From positions 62,001 to 126,000 of the forward strand of contig NZ_JAFVMG010000008.1 in NCBI RefSeq assembly GCF_017377745.1: 64,000 bases of DNA, read 5' to 3'. Within the stretch, counting starts at the first letter, position 1. Every line of letters begins with the position of its first letter. This document shows, one piece after another, positions 18,645 to 28,530 of the stretch. This stretch comes from Acetobacter suratthaniensis (GTDB lineage: Bacteria > Pseudomonadota > Alphaproteobacteria > Acetobacterales > Acetobacteraceae). The position numbers were made by a program, and so were the translations under genes. The notes beneath the pieces are model-generated. The model worked only from the letters and a program-made list of their open reading frames with translations. It was not told the origin of the DNA and did not search any database.

Positions 18645-20480
18645 TTGCGGCCACTCGGCATCAAAGCCTCGCTGGGGCTGGTTCAGCTCCTTGTCGCCAG
18701 TGCGTGTATCGTAGCCGGCCTGTATTCGGTTCACGGGCTAACGCTCGTCAACAACCGCATGGAAGAAATCAACAGCAAATCCCTGACCAGCATCAAAGCC
18801 ATTGGCCCGATTGATGAGCTGCTGCGCACCTTCTACACCGCAGAAACCGAACAGCTTGCCGCCACCACCCCCGATGCGTTGCAAACGCAGTCCGCTCTTT
18901 CAGATGCGGTGGCGCAGGAAGTCACGGACACAATCGACGCCTATGCCCCCCTCGCACATTCCACGCGTGAACAAGCCCTGTACAGCGCACTCAAAGAGAA
19001 ATGGGGCGCATACAAAACCGACCATGACGAAACATTCAAAAACTGGGCCGCCACCACCGAACGCACCAACGCCATAGCCGCAGGCACGCGCCTGCGCGAT
19101 CTGGAGGAGAGCGTGTCCGCCGCACTGGCTGCCCTATCCACCTTCAATACCGAACAGGCTGTTGCCTACGCTCAGGATTCCAGAACCACCTACCAGACCA
19201 CGCTCTGGCGCGTTTATTATGCCTACGCGGCCCTGTTTGCCATTATGGTGCTGTCGGGCGTGGTGGTCATCTACAATATCCTGCGCCCGCTACGGGCTAT
19301 CAATATCCTGATAACCCGGCTGGCCGGTGGCGATACCCAGACCACTTCACGCTTTACCAACCGCCGGGACGAGATAGGCGCCATTGCCCGCTCACTGAAC
19401 ATATTCCGCGCAGGAATCATTGAGCAGCACCGGCTGGAACAGGAGGCCGAAGCCCAGCGCACACGCGCCGAAGCTGACCGGCTGGCCATCCAGACCAAAG
19501 CGGAAGACGCCGCAACCCAGCGCCTGCACCTTGCCACAAGCGGTCTGGCTACCGGGCTACGCCGTATGGCAGGAGGCGATCTGTCCTTTCAGATAGACAG
19601 GCATTTTTCAACCGAGTTCGAACCCCTGCGCCATGATTTCAACCAGTCACTTGAACAGCTTGCCGCCACGTTTTCCCAGATGTCTGATGCCGTACACACC
19701 ATCAGCAACGGCACGCAGGAACTCGCCACCGGAGCAGACCACCTCGCCCGCCGCACGGAAACACAGGCCACCTCACTGGAACAGACTGCAACGGCCATTA
19801 CCCAGATTACCAACAGCGTAGCGCAGGCCGCCCAACGCTCGGAAGAAGCCCGACAGATCGGCACACAGGCCCGCGAGGCCGCGGCTACATCCGCCAGAAT
19901 TGTCCATGATACCGAAACCTCCATGCACCACATGGAAAGCGGCTCGGCCGAAATTGCTTCCATTGTGGACGTGATCGACAGCATTGCCTTTCAGACCAAC
20001 GTGCTAGCCCTCAACGCCAGCGTGGAAGCCGCGCGGGCCGGAGAAGTCGGACGCGGCTTTGCCGTGGTAGCCAGCGAGGTGCGAGCACTGGCCCAGCGCA
20101 GCAGCGAGGCCGCGCGCGACATTCGGGGCCTGATCCAGAAAACTGTTTCCGATGTCAAAGAAGGTTCGGAACGTGTGCGCGAAAGCAGCCAGACCCTACG
20201 CACGATCACGGATTTTATCAGCCAGATCGCCGGACATCTGGACGCCATAGCCCACTCCGCTGCCGAGCAATCCTCCAGTCTTGCCTCCATCAACACGACC
20301 GTTACGCAGCTTGACCGCACAACCCAGCAAAACGCCGCGATGGGAGAAGAGTTTAACGCGACATCGCGCAGCCTTGCCGTAGAAAGTCAGAAACTCAACG
20401 AACTGGTACGCCAGTTTCTGCTGCCGCAGCATGCAGGTGCCGAAGAGACGCAAGCCCTCCTTTACCGCCAGCACGGCTAA
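18645..20480 (+). CDS. methyl-accepting chemotaxis protein
   Basis: The 611-residue protein is a transmembrane chemoreceptor. It has TM1 (about residues 8-30), a ~155-residue helical periplasmic sensor, TM2 (VYYAYAALFAIMVLSGVVVIY, about 188-208) and a HAMP domain. A second HAMP-like stretch (TGLRRMAGGDLSFQIDRHFS) precedes the cytoplasmic signalling rod. The rod's hairpin tip is NVLALNASVEAARAGEVGRGFAVVASEVRALAQRSSEAA, which would contact CheA and CheW. No C-terminal CheR-tethering pentapeptide is present. The start is TTG at 18645 with GAGG upstream. No che or flagellar genes are nearby, so the partner pathway is unknown. A 235-base gap before it shows no gene. Confidence 0.93.
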   Translation: MRPLGIKASLGLVQLLVASACIVAGLYSVHGLTLVNNRMEEINSKSLTSIKAIGPIDELLRTFYTAETEQLAATTPDALQTQSALSDAVAQEVTDTIDAYAPLAHSTREQALYSALKEKWGAYKTDHDETFKNWAATTERTNAIAAGTRLRDLEESVSAALAALSTFNTEQAVAYAQDSRTTYQTTLWRVYYAYAALFAIMVLSGVVVIYNILRPLRAINILITRLAGGDTQTTSRFTNRRDEIGAIARSLNIFRAGIIEQHRLEQEAEAQRTRAEADRLAIQTKAEDAATQRLHLATSGLATGLRRMAGGDLSFQIDRHFSTEFEPLRHDFNQSLEQLAATFSQMSDAVHTISNGTQELATGADHLARRTETQATSLEQTATAITQITNSVAQAAQRSEEARQIGTQAREAAATSARIVHDTETSMHHMESGSAEIASIVDVIDSIAFQTNVLALNASVEAARAGEVGRGFAVVASEVRALAQRSSEAARDIRGLIQKTVSDVKEGSERVRESSQTLRTITDFISQIAGHLDAIAHSAAEQSSSLASINTTVTQLDRTTQQNAAMGEEFNATSRSLAVESQKLNELVRQFLLPQHAGAEETQALLYRQHG

Positions 20481-20495
20481 CACCCGCACCGCCCA

Positions 20496-20536
20496 CAAAA
20501 AATGCCGAAGCCCCATACAGGACTCCGGCATTTTTC
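20496..20536. terminator. bidirectional terminator between chemoreceptor and cyclophilin genes
   Basis: Arms AAAAAATGCCGAAG and CTCCGGCATTTTT form an inverted repeat, with A-run before and T-run after. It can therefore stop transcription from both convergent genes. Confidence 0.8.
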
Positions 20537-20567
20537 AGCATAGCCGACTGAAGAAGAGGCTAAAGCC

Positions 20568-21056
20568 TCAGCCTTCGGCGCCAGCAGGACGCATGCGTGC
20601 GATACGGTCAGGGTCATTCACCATGCCCGAACCACCAGCGCCACGCTTGATCTTGTCCACGTTTTCCATGCCTTCGATCACTTCACCCACAATGGTGTAC
20701 TGGCCATCAAGGTGGGGGGAAGGCTCGAACATGATAAAAAACTGGCTGTTGGCGCTGTTCGGATCAGCCGTACGGGCCATACCGATGGTGCCACGCTCAA
20801 ACTTGGCCTTGGTGGTGAATTCTGCGGGCAGATCGGGCAGGTCGCTGCCGTGCATGCCAGTACCCGTGGGGTCGCCACCCTGCGCCATAAATCCGGAAAT
20901 TACCCGATGGAACGGCACGTTATCGTAAAAGCCCTGCTCGGCCAGAGTACGAATACGTTCCGCCGCCTTGGGCGCAATATCCGGCCGCAGGCGAATGACA
21001 ACACGCCCTGCGGGCACATCCATGTAGATCAGGTCTTCAGTGGTATTTTCAGACAT
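20568..21056 (-). CDS. cyclophilin-type peptidyl-prolyl cis-trans isomerase
   Basis: The 162-residue product (ATG at 21056, preceded by CAGGAGA) is a single cyclophilin domain that speeds proline isomerisation during protein folding. The active-site segment is DNVPFHRVISGFMAQGGDPTGTG, with the catalytic Arg in FHRV. GMARTADPNSANSQFFIMF follows, also a family hallmark. A typical signal peptide is absent, so it should be cytoplasmic (PpiB-like). Twelve in-frame codons upstream would overlap poorly with the ribosome site. It follows coaD by 52 bases in the same direction, probably in the gyrA-coaD-ppi operon. Confidence 0.93.
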   Translation of the reverse strand: MSENTTEDLIYMDVPAGRVVIRLRPDIAPKAAERIRTLAEQGFYDNVPFHRVISGFMAQGGDPTGTGMHGSDLPDLPAEFTTKAKFERGTIGMARTADPNSANSQFFIMFEPSPHLDGQYTIVGEVIEGMENVDKIKRGAGGSGMVNDPDRIARMRPAGAEG

Positions 21057-21108
21057 CAGGTTTCTCCTGTTGCGGATAACAGCAACACCCATGACACGTT
21101 ATCGGTTT

Positions 21109-21636
21109 TCAACCCGCACGCATGGCCAGCCGCGCCAGAAGACGCGCCTGCGTGGCCGGTGTTACAAATTCAGAAATATCACCTTTGTAACTGGCGATTT
21201 CCTTGACCAGACGGGACGATATGAACTGGGTTCTTTCCGAAGCCATCAGAAAAACCGTTTCAATCCCGCCATCCAGCCTGCGATTGACGCCGCTCATCTG
21301 AATTTCATAGTCGAAATCAGACAAAACCCGCAGCCCCCGGAAAATCAGTGTCGCGCCATTGGCCCGCACGGCTTCCACCAGCAGGGAATGAAACGCCACC
21401 ACCACAATTTCCGAGCCGGTGCGCTGGCGTATGGAAGGCAGAGCCTCCTCAACACAGAGCATGCGCTCATCCACAGGCATAAGCGGGTTTTTACCGGGAT
21501 TATGAGCAACCCCGATCACCAGACGGTCAACCAGCCGTGCCGCGCGTTCGATCACATCCAGATGCCCGGTGGTAACCGGATCAAACGTCCCGGCGTAAAA
21601 ACCGACCCGGCGCGCCACGGCAGGTCTGGCTATCAT
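21109..21636 (-). CDS. coaD: phosphopantetheine adenylyltransferase
   Basis: CoaD performs the penultimate step of coenzyme A synthesis, joining ATP and 4'-phosphopantetheine to dephospho-CoA. The nucleotidyltransferase motif is [18 protein letters not shown], with the T/HxGH-type His at its centre. The second ATP-contact motif is [15 protein letters not shown]. The length of 175 is close to the usual ~160. Its ATG at 21636 overlaps the gyrA stop (ATGA), indicating coupled translation. The family and reaction are clear. Confidence 0.95.
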   Translation of the reverse strand: MIARPAVARRVGFYAGTFDPVTTGHLDVIERAARLVDRLVIGVAHNPGKNPLMPVDERMLCVEEALPSIRQRTGSEIVVVAFHSLLVEAVRANGATLIFRGLRVLSDFDYEIQMSGVNRRLDGGIETVFLMASERTQFISSRLVKEIASYKGDISEFVTPATQARLLARLAMRAG

Positions 21637-24431
21637 ACGCCGGAATCCGCTCCATTTTCCTGAGCGCTATCCTCACCCTCATCATCCCCGTCATCCATAA
21701 CGGGGAAAACGCTGGTCACGCGCTCGCTGTCATTCAGGCGCAGAACGGTCACGCCGCTGGCCTGACGGGACATGACCCGCACCTGATCAACCGGCACACG
21801 GATCAGGCGTCCGCCATCCGTCACCAGCATGACATCCGTACCCGCCAGCACCGGCAGGGTGGCAGCAACCTCGGTGCCCCGCTTGGAGGCCGAGAAAGTC
21901 ATATTGGTAATACCCTGACCACCACGCCCGCTGACACGGTAATCATAGGCGGAAGAACGACGACCAAATCCGCCATCGCTCACCACCAGCAGGATTTCCT
22001 CCGCAGCTTCAAGCTGCGCAAAGCGCTCGGCAGACAAAGTAGTGGCCTCGGAGGCGGCTTCGTCCTCGCCCTCTTCCACCACGACAGCCAGATCCGCCTC
22101 ATCACCGGCATCCTCTCCGGCTTCAGCGGCATTTTCTGCACGGCGGCGGGCATTGGCCATGCGCAGATAAGCACTGCGCTCCTCCACCGTGGCCTCGACA
22201 TGGTTGAGCACGGCCAGACTGATCACCCGGTCACCCGAAGCAAGGCGGATACCCCGCACGCCCGAAGACCCACGCCCGGCAAAAACACGCAGCGTATCGT
22301 CGGTAATCTGGAAGCGGATGCAGCGTGCGCCCTTGGTAGCAAGGAAGACATCCTGCCCTTCACGGCAGGTCGCAACCCCGATCAGGCTATCGCCTTCATC
22401 GAGCTTCATCGCGATCATACCCGAGGAACGGATATTGCGGAAATCGCTCAGCCTGTTGCGGCGCACATGCCCGCTGGCCGTAGCAAAGACCAGGTGCAGG
22501 CTTTCCCACAGCCCTTCATCCTGCGGCAGGGGCAGCACGGCGGTAATATTGTCCCCGCCCAGATCAGGCAGCAGGTTTACCAGCGCACGCCCTTTGGCGG
22601 CTGGCCCGGCTTCGGGCAGACGCCAGACTTTCTCGCGATAGACCTTGCCGCCAGAAGAGAAGAACATCACCCATTGATGGGTGTGGGCATTGAAGGAACG
22701 TACCACAATATCATCGCCGCGCGTACCGGCCCCGGTACGGCCTCGGCCACCCCGGTTCTGGGCACGGAACACATCCAGCGGGGTGCGCTTGATAAAGCCA
22801 TCGCGCGTGATGGTCACGACCATCTGCCCCGGCTCGATCAGGCTTTCATCGTCCTGATCGCCATCATATTCGGCAATATCGGTCATACGCGGCGTGGCCA
22901 GTTCGGCCCGGGCGCGCTGGAGTTCCTCGCACAGCACTTCCATGCGGCGGGGGCGGCTACCAATAATCAGCAGAAGTTCGTTGATACGGGTCGCAACATC
23001 CGACAGTTCCTGCTGGATCTTGTCGCGCTCAAGCCCGGTCAGGCGTTGCAGGCGCAGTTCCAGAATACCACGTGCCTGCGCTTCGGTCAGACGCACACGA
23101 CCATCCACCACGACGTTGCCATCATCATGGATCAGCGCCAGCAGCGGCTCAATCTCGCCCGCATCCCACGTGGCGGACATCAGGGCTTCACGCGCACTGG
23201 CGGCATCGGGGGCGGCACGGATCAGAGCGATCACCGCATCAATATTGGCCACCGCAATGACCAGCCCCACCAGAATGTGCCCACGGTCACGCGCCTTGCC
23301 CAGTTCAAAGCGCGAACGGCGCAGAATGACTTCTTCACGGAAGGCGATAAACGCCTCCAGCACGTCTTTCAGGCCCATCAGGCGCGGCTGGCCACCATCG
23401 AGGGCCAGCATGTTCACGCCAAACGAGGTCTGAAGCTGGGTAAAGCGATAAAGCTGGTTCAGCACCACCTCGGGCGTTGCATCGCGCTTGATTTCGATCA
23501 CCACGCGCATGCCCGAACGGTCGGACTCGTCGCGGATATCGGCAATGCCTTCGATCTGCTTGCCGCGCACCAGTTCGGCAATGCGCTCCTGCAAGGTGGC
23601 CTTGTTCACCTGATACGGAATTTCGCTGACCACAATGGCCTTGCGATCCTTACGGATTTCCTCAATCTCGGCCTTGGCGCGAATGATAATGGAGCCACGC
23701 CCAGTGGTATAAGCGCTACGGATACCCGAACGCCCCAGAATAGTACCCCCGGTGGGGAAATCCGGGCCGGGCACATGTTCCATCAGCTCTTCAAGCGACA
23801 GAGCCGGATTAGCCACCAGCGCCAGCGTGGCGTCTATCACCTCGGCCGGGTTATGCGTGGGAATATTGGTGGCCATACCCACGGCAATGCCGGTGGCACC
23901 ATTGATCAGAAGATTAGGGAAAGCGGCTGGCAGAACCGTAGGCTCGTGCTCGCTTTCATCGTAGTTGGGCTGGAAATCAACCGTGTCGCGATCAATATCA
24001 TCCAGCAAAAAGGTCGAAGACTTGGCCAGACGCGCTTCGGTGTAACGCATGGCGGCCGGGCTATCGCCATCGACCGAGCCAAAGTTACCCTGCCCGTCAA
24101 TCAGGCGCACACGCATGGACCAAGACTGCGCCATACGCACCATGGCCTCGTAAATCGAGGAATCGCCATGCGGATGGTATTTACCCATCACATCACCCAC
24201 CGCACGGGCAGACTTGCGATAAGGCTTGTCATGAGTAAACCCACTCTCGTGCATGGCGTACAGAATACGCCTGTGCACAGGTTTCAGACCGTCGCGCACA
24301 TCGGGCAACGCGCGGCTGACAATGACCGACATCGCATAAGCGAGGTAGGAGGAACGCATTTCCTCCTCAATGGTCACGGGCAGCAGGTCTGAGGGTTCCG
24401 GTGATCCGGTTTGGTCAGAAATCTCGGTCAA
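21633..24431 (-). CDS. gyrA: DNA gyrase subunit A
   Basis: GyrA cuts and rejoins DNA in the gyrase tetramer, which introduces negative supercoils. The catalytic tyrosine is Tyr130 in [11 protein letters not shown]. The quinolone-determining region reads [17 protein letters not shown], with Ser91 equal to E. coli Ser83 and Glu95 at the Asp87 position. The C-terminal pinwheel includes the GyrA-box-like [10 protein letters not shown]. An acidic, Glu/Ala-rich insertion interrupts the C-terminal domain at about residues 755-805. The start is TTG at 24431: an in-frame stop lies two codons upstream and no ATG fits. At 932 residues it is longer than E. coli GyrA (875). Confidence 0.96.
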   Translation of the reverse strand: MTEISDQTGSPEPSDLLPVTIEEEMRSSYLAYAMSVIVSRALPDVRDGLKPVHRRILYAMHESGFTHDKPYRKSARAVGDVMGKYHPHGDSSIYEAMVRMAQSWSMRVRLIDGQGNFGSVDGDSPAAMRYTEARLAKSSTFLLDDIDRDTVDFQPNYDESEHEPTVLPAAFPNLLINGATGIAVGMATNIPTHNPAEVIDATLALVANPALSLEELMEHVPGPDFPTGGTILGRSGIRSAYTTGRGSIIIRAKAEIEEIRKDRKAIVVSEIPYQVNKATLQERIAELVRGKQIEGIADIRDESDRSGMRVVIEIKRDATPEVVLNQLYRFTQLQTSFGVNMLALDGGQPRLMGLKDVLEAFIAFREEVILRRSRFELGKARDRGHILVGLVIAVANIDAVIALIRAAPDAASAREALMSATWDAGEIEPLLALIHDDGNVVVDGRVRLTEAQARGILELRLQRLTGLERDKIQQELSDVATRINELLLIIGSRPRRMEVLCEELQRARAELATPRMTDIAEYDGDQDDESLIEPGQMVVTITRDGFIKRTPLDVFRAQNRGGRGRTGAGTRGDDIVVRSFNAHTHQWVMFFSSGGKVYREKVWRLPEAGPAAKGRALVNLLPDLGGDNITAVLPLPQDEGLWESLHLVFATASGHVRRNRLSDFRNIRSSGMIAMKLDEGDSLIGVATCREGQDVFLATKGARCIRFQITDDTLRVFAGRGSSGVRGIRLASGDRVISLAVLNHVEATVEERSAYLRMANARRRAENAAEAGEDAGDEADLAVVVEEGEDEAASEATTLSAERFAQLEAAEEILLVVSDGGFGRRSSAYDYRVSGRGGQGITNMTFSASKRGTEVAATLPVLAGTDVMLVTDGGRLIRVPVDQVRVMSRQASGVTVLRLNDSERVTSVFPVMDDGDDEGEDSAQENGADSGV

Positions 24432-24605
24432 GGTTCATCCGTTCCGTCAAACGGCGCGAGCATCACGCCTGGTCTGTCCGCAGGCCGGTTGCCACGGCTT
24501 GCATGACCTTGTTCTAGCACACAAAGGCCCACGCACCTAGCCTTTGCCAGAGCGTGAATTCCCTACGGCCTTGGCCGGGCAAGGCCCAGTGGGCCTTATG
24601 ATATG

Positions 24606-24636
24606 GAAAAAACCTGAACAGGCCCGACCGGGCCAG
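24606..24636 (-). terminator. terminator of the rimP-nusA-ylxR-infB-rbfA operon
   Basis: On the minus strand, the palindrome GGCCCGGTCGGGCC is followed by TGTTCAGG and then six T. It lies about 40 bases past the rbfA stop; the distance between stem and T-run is slightly long for a classic terminator. The surrounding gap 24432-24674 shows no gene. Confidence 0.55.
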
Positions 24637-24674
24637 GATGGGGGAGAGCACTCCCCCTTGAGCCACGCGCAGGT

Positions 24675-25157
24675 TCAGCGCGCGGCGTCATCCTTATCAT
24701 CTTCAGCATTGTCGACTTCGTCAGAGCCGAGGTCACGCACCACTTCTGGCAGACGCAGAAGCGTATCAACGTGCATGGCGGTATCCAGAGCCGTATCAGC
24801 CTGAAAATGCAGTTCCGGCACCGTACGCAGGCGCAGGGTATGGGCAAGCTGCGTGCGCAGCCAAGGGGCTACCCGCTTGAGAGCAGGCAGCAGAACCTCA
24901 ACATCGCTACGACCCAGACGGGTCACAAAAACCGTAGCATGCCGGAAATCGGGCGAAAGCCTGACTTCCGTCACAGTAATGGAAACACCGGACAGTTCGG
25001 GATCACGAAAAGCCGAACGCGCGAACACTTCGGCCAGCACACGGCGCACTTCCTCGCCTACGCGTAGCTGACGCTGTGAGGGGCCTGATGTTGAAAGACC
25101 GGCGAGATACCCCGCCGGTCCTCCAGTCTTGCCGCCAGTTCCGTTCCGTCGGCTCAT
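24675..25157 (-). CDS. rbfA: ribosome-binding factor A
   Basis: RbfA helps mature the 16S rRNA 5' end and the 30S subunit. The KH-like core is seen in [42 protein letters not shown] and [25 protein letters not shown], ending with a short acidic tail. The length of 160 is normal for alphaproteobacteria. Its ATG at 25157 overlaps the infB stop (ATGA), the usual infB-rbfA coupling. No truB or rpsO follows here, in contrast to many genomes; instead a terminator ends the operon. Confidence 0.95.
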   Translation of the reverse strand: MSRRNGTGGKTGGPAGYLAGLSTSGPSQRQLRVGEEVRRVLAEVFARSAFRDPELSGVSITVTEVRLSPDFRHATVFVTRLGRSDVEVLLPALKRVAPWLRTQLAHTLRLRTVPELHFQADTALDTAMHVDTLLRLPEVVRDLGSDEVDNAEDDKDDAAR

Positions 25158-27838
25158 GCCGGAACCAGTTCGCTTTCAAAGCACTCAACGACATCGCCTT
25201 CGCGCAGGTCATTATACCCGGCAAAAGACAGGCCGCATTCGTACGAGCGCGCCACTTCCTTGACATCGTCCTTGAAGCGCTTGAGCTGGCTCAGATCGCC
25301 TTCATGGATCACGACACCATCACGCAGCAGACGCACGCCACAGCCGCGCTTGACCACGCCTTCGGTAACGTAACAACCCGCGACCTTGCCGACCTTGCTG
25401 ATTTCGAAAACCTTGCGGATTTCGGCATAGCCAAGGAACTTTTCGCGATGCTTGGGAGCCTGCTTGCCACGTACCAGCGCCTCTACATCATCCGCCACCT
25501 GATAGATGATGGAGTAGTAGCGGATATCCACGCCTTCACGCTGGGCAAGCTGGCGAGCCTGCACCGTGGCGCGCACATTGAACGCCACGATAACGGCGTC
25601 AGACGCCTTGGCAAGCTGCACGTCGCTTTCCGTAATCTGGCCGACCGAGGCGTTAAGAACGCGCACGCCCACTTCCTCATTGGCCAGTTTCAGCACCGTA
25701 ACCTGAATGGCTTCTGCCGAACCCTGCACATCGGCCTTGATCAGAACGGAAACTTCCTTCTGATCGCCAGCCTGAATACGGGCCAGCATCTGGTCGAGCG
25801 TGCCACGGGCGGCAACCTGCCCGGCTACCTGATGTTCCTTGAGCTTACGTTGACGGAACTCGGAAATTTCGCGTGCGCGGTTTTCGTTTTCGACCACCAC
25901 GAACGGCGCCCCGGCTGCCGGCACACCGGACAGACCAAGAATTTCCACCGGCATGGACGGGCCAGCCGCATCCACCTGTGCACCATGATCGTTGACCAGC
26001 GCACGGACACGGCCCCATTCGGAACCGGCCACAACAATGTCACCCTTGCGCAGGGTGCCCTTCTGCACCAGCACCGAAGCCACGGAACCGCGACCACGAT
26101 CCAGACGGCTTTCGATCACGGAGCCTTCACCCGGACGATCGGGGTTGGCGCGCAGTTCGAGAATTTCCGCCTGCAGCAGAATGGCTTCTTCGAGCTTATC
26201 CAGACCCGTCCGCTTGAGAGCGGAAACCTGAATGTCCTGCACATCGCCACCAAGAGATTCCACCACGATTTCGTGCTGGAGCAGTTCCTGGCAGACCCGC
26301 TCAGGCTTGGCGCCGGGCTTGTCGATCTTGTTGATGGCAACAATCATCGGCACGTTCGCAGCCTTGGCGTGCTTGATGGCTTCGATCGTCTGCGGCATCA
26401 CGCCGTCATCCGCCGCCACCACCAGCACCACCACGTCCGTCATGGATGCACCACGGGCACGCATGGCGGTAAACGCTTCATGTCCGGGCGTATCGAGGAA
26501 GGTGATCTTCGAACCCGAAGCCAGCGTGACCTGATAGGCACCGATATGCTGGGTAATGCCACCCGCTTCGCCAGCCGCCACATCCGTGGTGCGCAGCGCA
26601 TCGAGCAGAGAGGTCTTGCCGTGATCGACATGACCCATGACCGTAACCACAGGCGCACGCAGAATCATCTCGTCGGGGGTATCTTCCACACCCTCGATAC
26701 CCAGTTCCACGTCTGCTTCAGACACGCGGCGCACACGGTGGCCGAATTCTTCCACCACGAGTTCCGCCGTATCGGCATCGATCGACTGGGTGACGGTTGC
26801 CATGACACCCATTTTCATGAGCGCCTTGATCACCTCGCCCTGACGGGCGGCCATACGGTTGGCCAGTTCCTGCACGGTAATCGTTTCGGGCAGGATAACG
26901 TCACGCACCACCTTGACCTGATCGGAGCGCAAGCGTTCCAGTTCGGCCTGACGGCGTTCACGTTCACGCTGACGGCGCACGGAGGCGAGCGAACGGGTCT
27001 TGTCGTCATCCCCCTCGATCGCGGCCTGCACGTCAATACGACCGGCACGACGCCCACCACCAGTATCACCCTTGCGGCCACCGCTGTTGTTCTTGCGGTT
27101 GCTGGGCATGACCTTGCGTGCAGGGCTACGGCGTGGCTCGTCCTCGGTTTCCATGCCACGACCACTACGCAGGCGCAGGGTCTGGGCGGCACCGTCCTTG
27201 TCAGTTGCACCGGCGGCATCGGCTGCCGGACGGGCAGCAGGTGCCGGTGTCGGACGCAGCGGCTTGGCAGGCATGATAGCGCGCTCGGCCAGCGGGCGCA
27301 GGCGACCAACTGGCGGTGCCAGCGTGACTTCACCCGGGATAGGCACGGCCGAGACAACGGGCGCCTTCATTTCAAGCGGCCGAATCGCATCAATCCGGGC
27401 CTTGCGCTCCGCATCTTCTGCGGCCTCACGTTCGGCCTGCGCATCCTCGGCGGCGCGCTTGTCTTCCTCTTCCTTGCGGCGGGCTTCTTCCGCTGCGGAC
27501 AGGATACGGATCTTTTCGGCTTCGCGCTGGGCAGCCTCGCGCTGGGCAGCCAGTTCCGCTTCTTTCTTCTGTTCGTCCAGCACGCGCTGACGCATGGCCA
27601 GTTCGGCCGCTGTCAGCGTCCGTCCTGCACCTGCACGCGCACCGCCCGAACGACCGCCCGCGCTGGCAGGGTTAGGGCCACGCTTTTTGCGTACCTCAAC
27701 CTGCACAACCTTGGAGCGGCCATGACTGAAACTCTGTCGCACGGACCCGGCATCGACCGTACGCCCGACCTCCGAACGTCCTGCCGGCCGAAGGGACAGA
27801 CGTCCCTTGCCCTGATCCTGATCCTTGCCTTCGCTCAT
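25154..27838 (-). CDS. infB: translation initiation factor IF-2
   Basis: IF-2 is the GTPase that places initiator tRNA on the 30S subunit. The G domain starts near residue 395 with [18 protein letters not shown], and later has LDTPGHEAF and INKIDKPGA. Two beta-barrel domains and the tRNA-binding C-terminal domain follow (ending near CFESELVPA). The N-terminal ~350 residues are poorly conserved and contain a long charged helix rich in Glu, Ala and Arg (about residues 85-145) plus a basic Arg/Gly region. 894 residues is normal for alphaproteobacteria. The ATG is at 27838, 12 bases after the ylxR-like gene. Confidence 0.97.
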   Translation of the reverse strand: MSEGKDQDQGKGRLSLRPAGRSEVGRTVDAGSVRQSFSHGRSKVVQVEVRKKRGPNPASAGGRSGGARAGAGRTLTAAELAMRQRVLDEQKKEAELAAQREAAQREAEKIRILSAAEEARRKEEEDKRAAEDAQAEREAAEDAERKARIDAIRPLEMKAPVVSAVPIPGEVTLAPPVGRLRPLAERAIMPAKPLRPTPAPAARPAADAAGATDKDGAAQTLRLRSGRGMETEDEPRRSPARKVMPSNRKNNSGGRKGDTGGGRRAGRIDVQAAIEGDDDKTRSLASVRRQRERERRQAELERLRSDQVKVVRDVILPETITVQELANRMAARQGEVIKALMKMGVMATVTQSIDADTAELVVEEFGHRVRRVSEADVELGIEGVEDTPDEMILRAPVVTVMGHVDHGKTSLLDALRTTDVAAGEAGGITQHIGAYQVTLASGSKITFLDTPGHEAFTAMRARGASMTDVVVLVVAADDGVMPQTIEAIKHAKAANVPMIVAINKIDKPGAKPERVCQELLQHEIVVESLGGDVQDIQVSALKRTGLDKLEEAILLQAEILELRANPDRPGEGSVIESRLDRGRGSVASVLVQKGTLRKGDIVVAGSEWGRVRALVNDHGAQVDAAGPSMPVEILGLSGVPAAGAPFVVVENENRAREISEFRQRKLKEHQVAGQVAARGTLDQMLARIQAGDQKEVSVLIKADVQGSAEAIQVTVLKLANEEVGVRVLNASVGQITESDVQLAKASDAVIVAFNVRATVQARQLAQREGVDIRYYSIIYQVADDVEALVRGKQAPKHREKFLGYAEIRKVFEISKVGKVAGCYVTEGVVKRGCGVRLLRDGVVIHEGDLSQLKRFKDDVKEVARSYECGLSFAGYNDLREGDVVECFESELVPA

Positions 27839-27850
27839 TGATCCGCCTGT

Positions 27851-28516
27851 TCAAACCCGTCCGCCGGAAAGGTCCGGTGAACCCAGGGAGCGCGCTTGCG
27901 CCACTCCCGTAAAACGCTTGTTTTCACAACACAACCGCGTAGCCAGCCCGCCGGCAGCCAGCGCCACATTCACGACCCGCTCACGCCCGAAAACCTTCGC
28001 AAGATCTTCGGAAGTCAACGTATCGACTACAGGAGTATCCCGCCGCCCTGAAAGCAGGCGTTCCAGCTCCTCATGGCTTCCATCCTGTGCGTGAACCACA
28101 ACACCAGCTTTACGCTGGGTTACCCATTCACGCGCCTTGACGAAGCCACTGACCGCCTGACCGGCTCTTCGCGCCAGCCCGACAACCTCGATCATTCTCC
28201 GGGCCAGACCCACCTCTACTTGAGAGAGCAGATCCTCCGGCACAACCACCTGTGCACGCGCCGCTCGGGAGAAGACTCCCTTGGCGCGGGCTTGTTCTAT
28301 CACATCCCGCCGGGCGCTCAACCAGATTCCCCGGCCCGGCAGACGTGCATCCAGATCAGGCACCACAACTCCGGCGGGTGAGAGCGCAAACCGAACCATC
28401 AGTTCGGGCAACCCCTGCTCACGCGTCAGAGCACAACGCCTATGACTGGCTTTCCTTTCATCCGCAAGGGTCAGGGCCTCAGGCCCATCCCCCTCGGGGT
28501 GGCTGTCCACACTCAC
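27851..28516 (-). CDS. YlxR/DUF448 RNA-binding protein fused to an L7Ae-like domain
   Basis: The 221-residue product has two parts. Residues ~20-95 form a YlxR/DUF448 domain, seen in HRRCALTREQGLPELMVRFALSP and LPGRGIWLSARRDVIEQA. Residues ~105-200 resemble an L7Ae/L30e-like fold: GLARRAGQAVSGFVKAREWV, KAGVVVHAQDGSHEELERL and LTSEDLAKVFGRERVVNVAL. Proteins of this build lie between nusA and infB in many alphaproteobacteria and probably bind RNA. The GTG at 28516 has GGAG three bases before it; a GTG at 28510 is an alternative. The exact role is not established. Confidence 0.85.
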   Translation of the reverse strand: MSVDSHPEGDGPEALTLADERKASHRRCALTREQGLPELMVRFALSPAGVVVPDLDARLPGRGIWLSARRDVIEQARAKGVFSRAARAQVVVPEDLLSQVEVGLARRMIEVVGLARRAGQAVSGFVKAREWVTQRKAGVVVHAQDGSHEELERLLSGRRDTPVVDTLTSEDLAKVFGRERVVNVALAAGGLATRLCCENKRFTGVAQARSLGSPDLSGGRV

Positions 28517-28530
28517 TCCGGCTTCAGCCT

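Noticed and set aside
22200..24392. A 730-codon open frame on the plus strand opposite gyrA
   Set aside because: It lies wholly antisense to an unmistakable gyrA; long antisense frames are common in GC-rich genes and the translation shows no family features.
25076..27841. A 921-codon open frame opposite infB and rbfA
   Set aside because: The opposite strand encodes complete IF-2 with all GTPase motifs; the antisense product is rich in His, Arg and Gly in a way typical of shadow frames.
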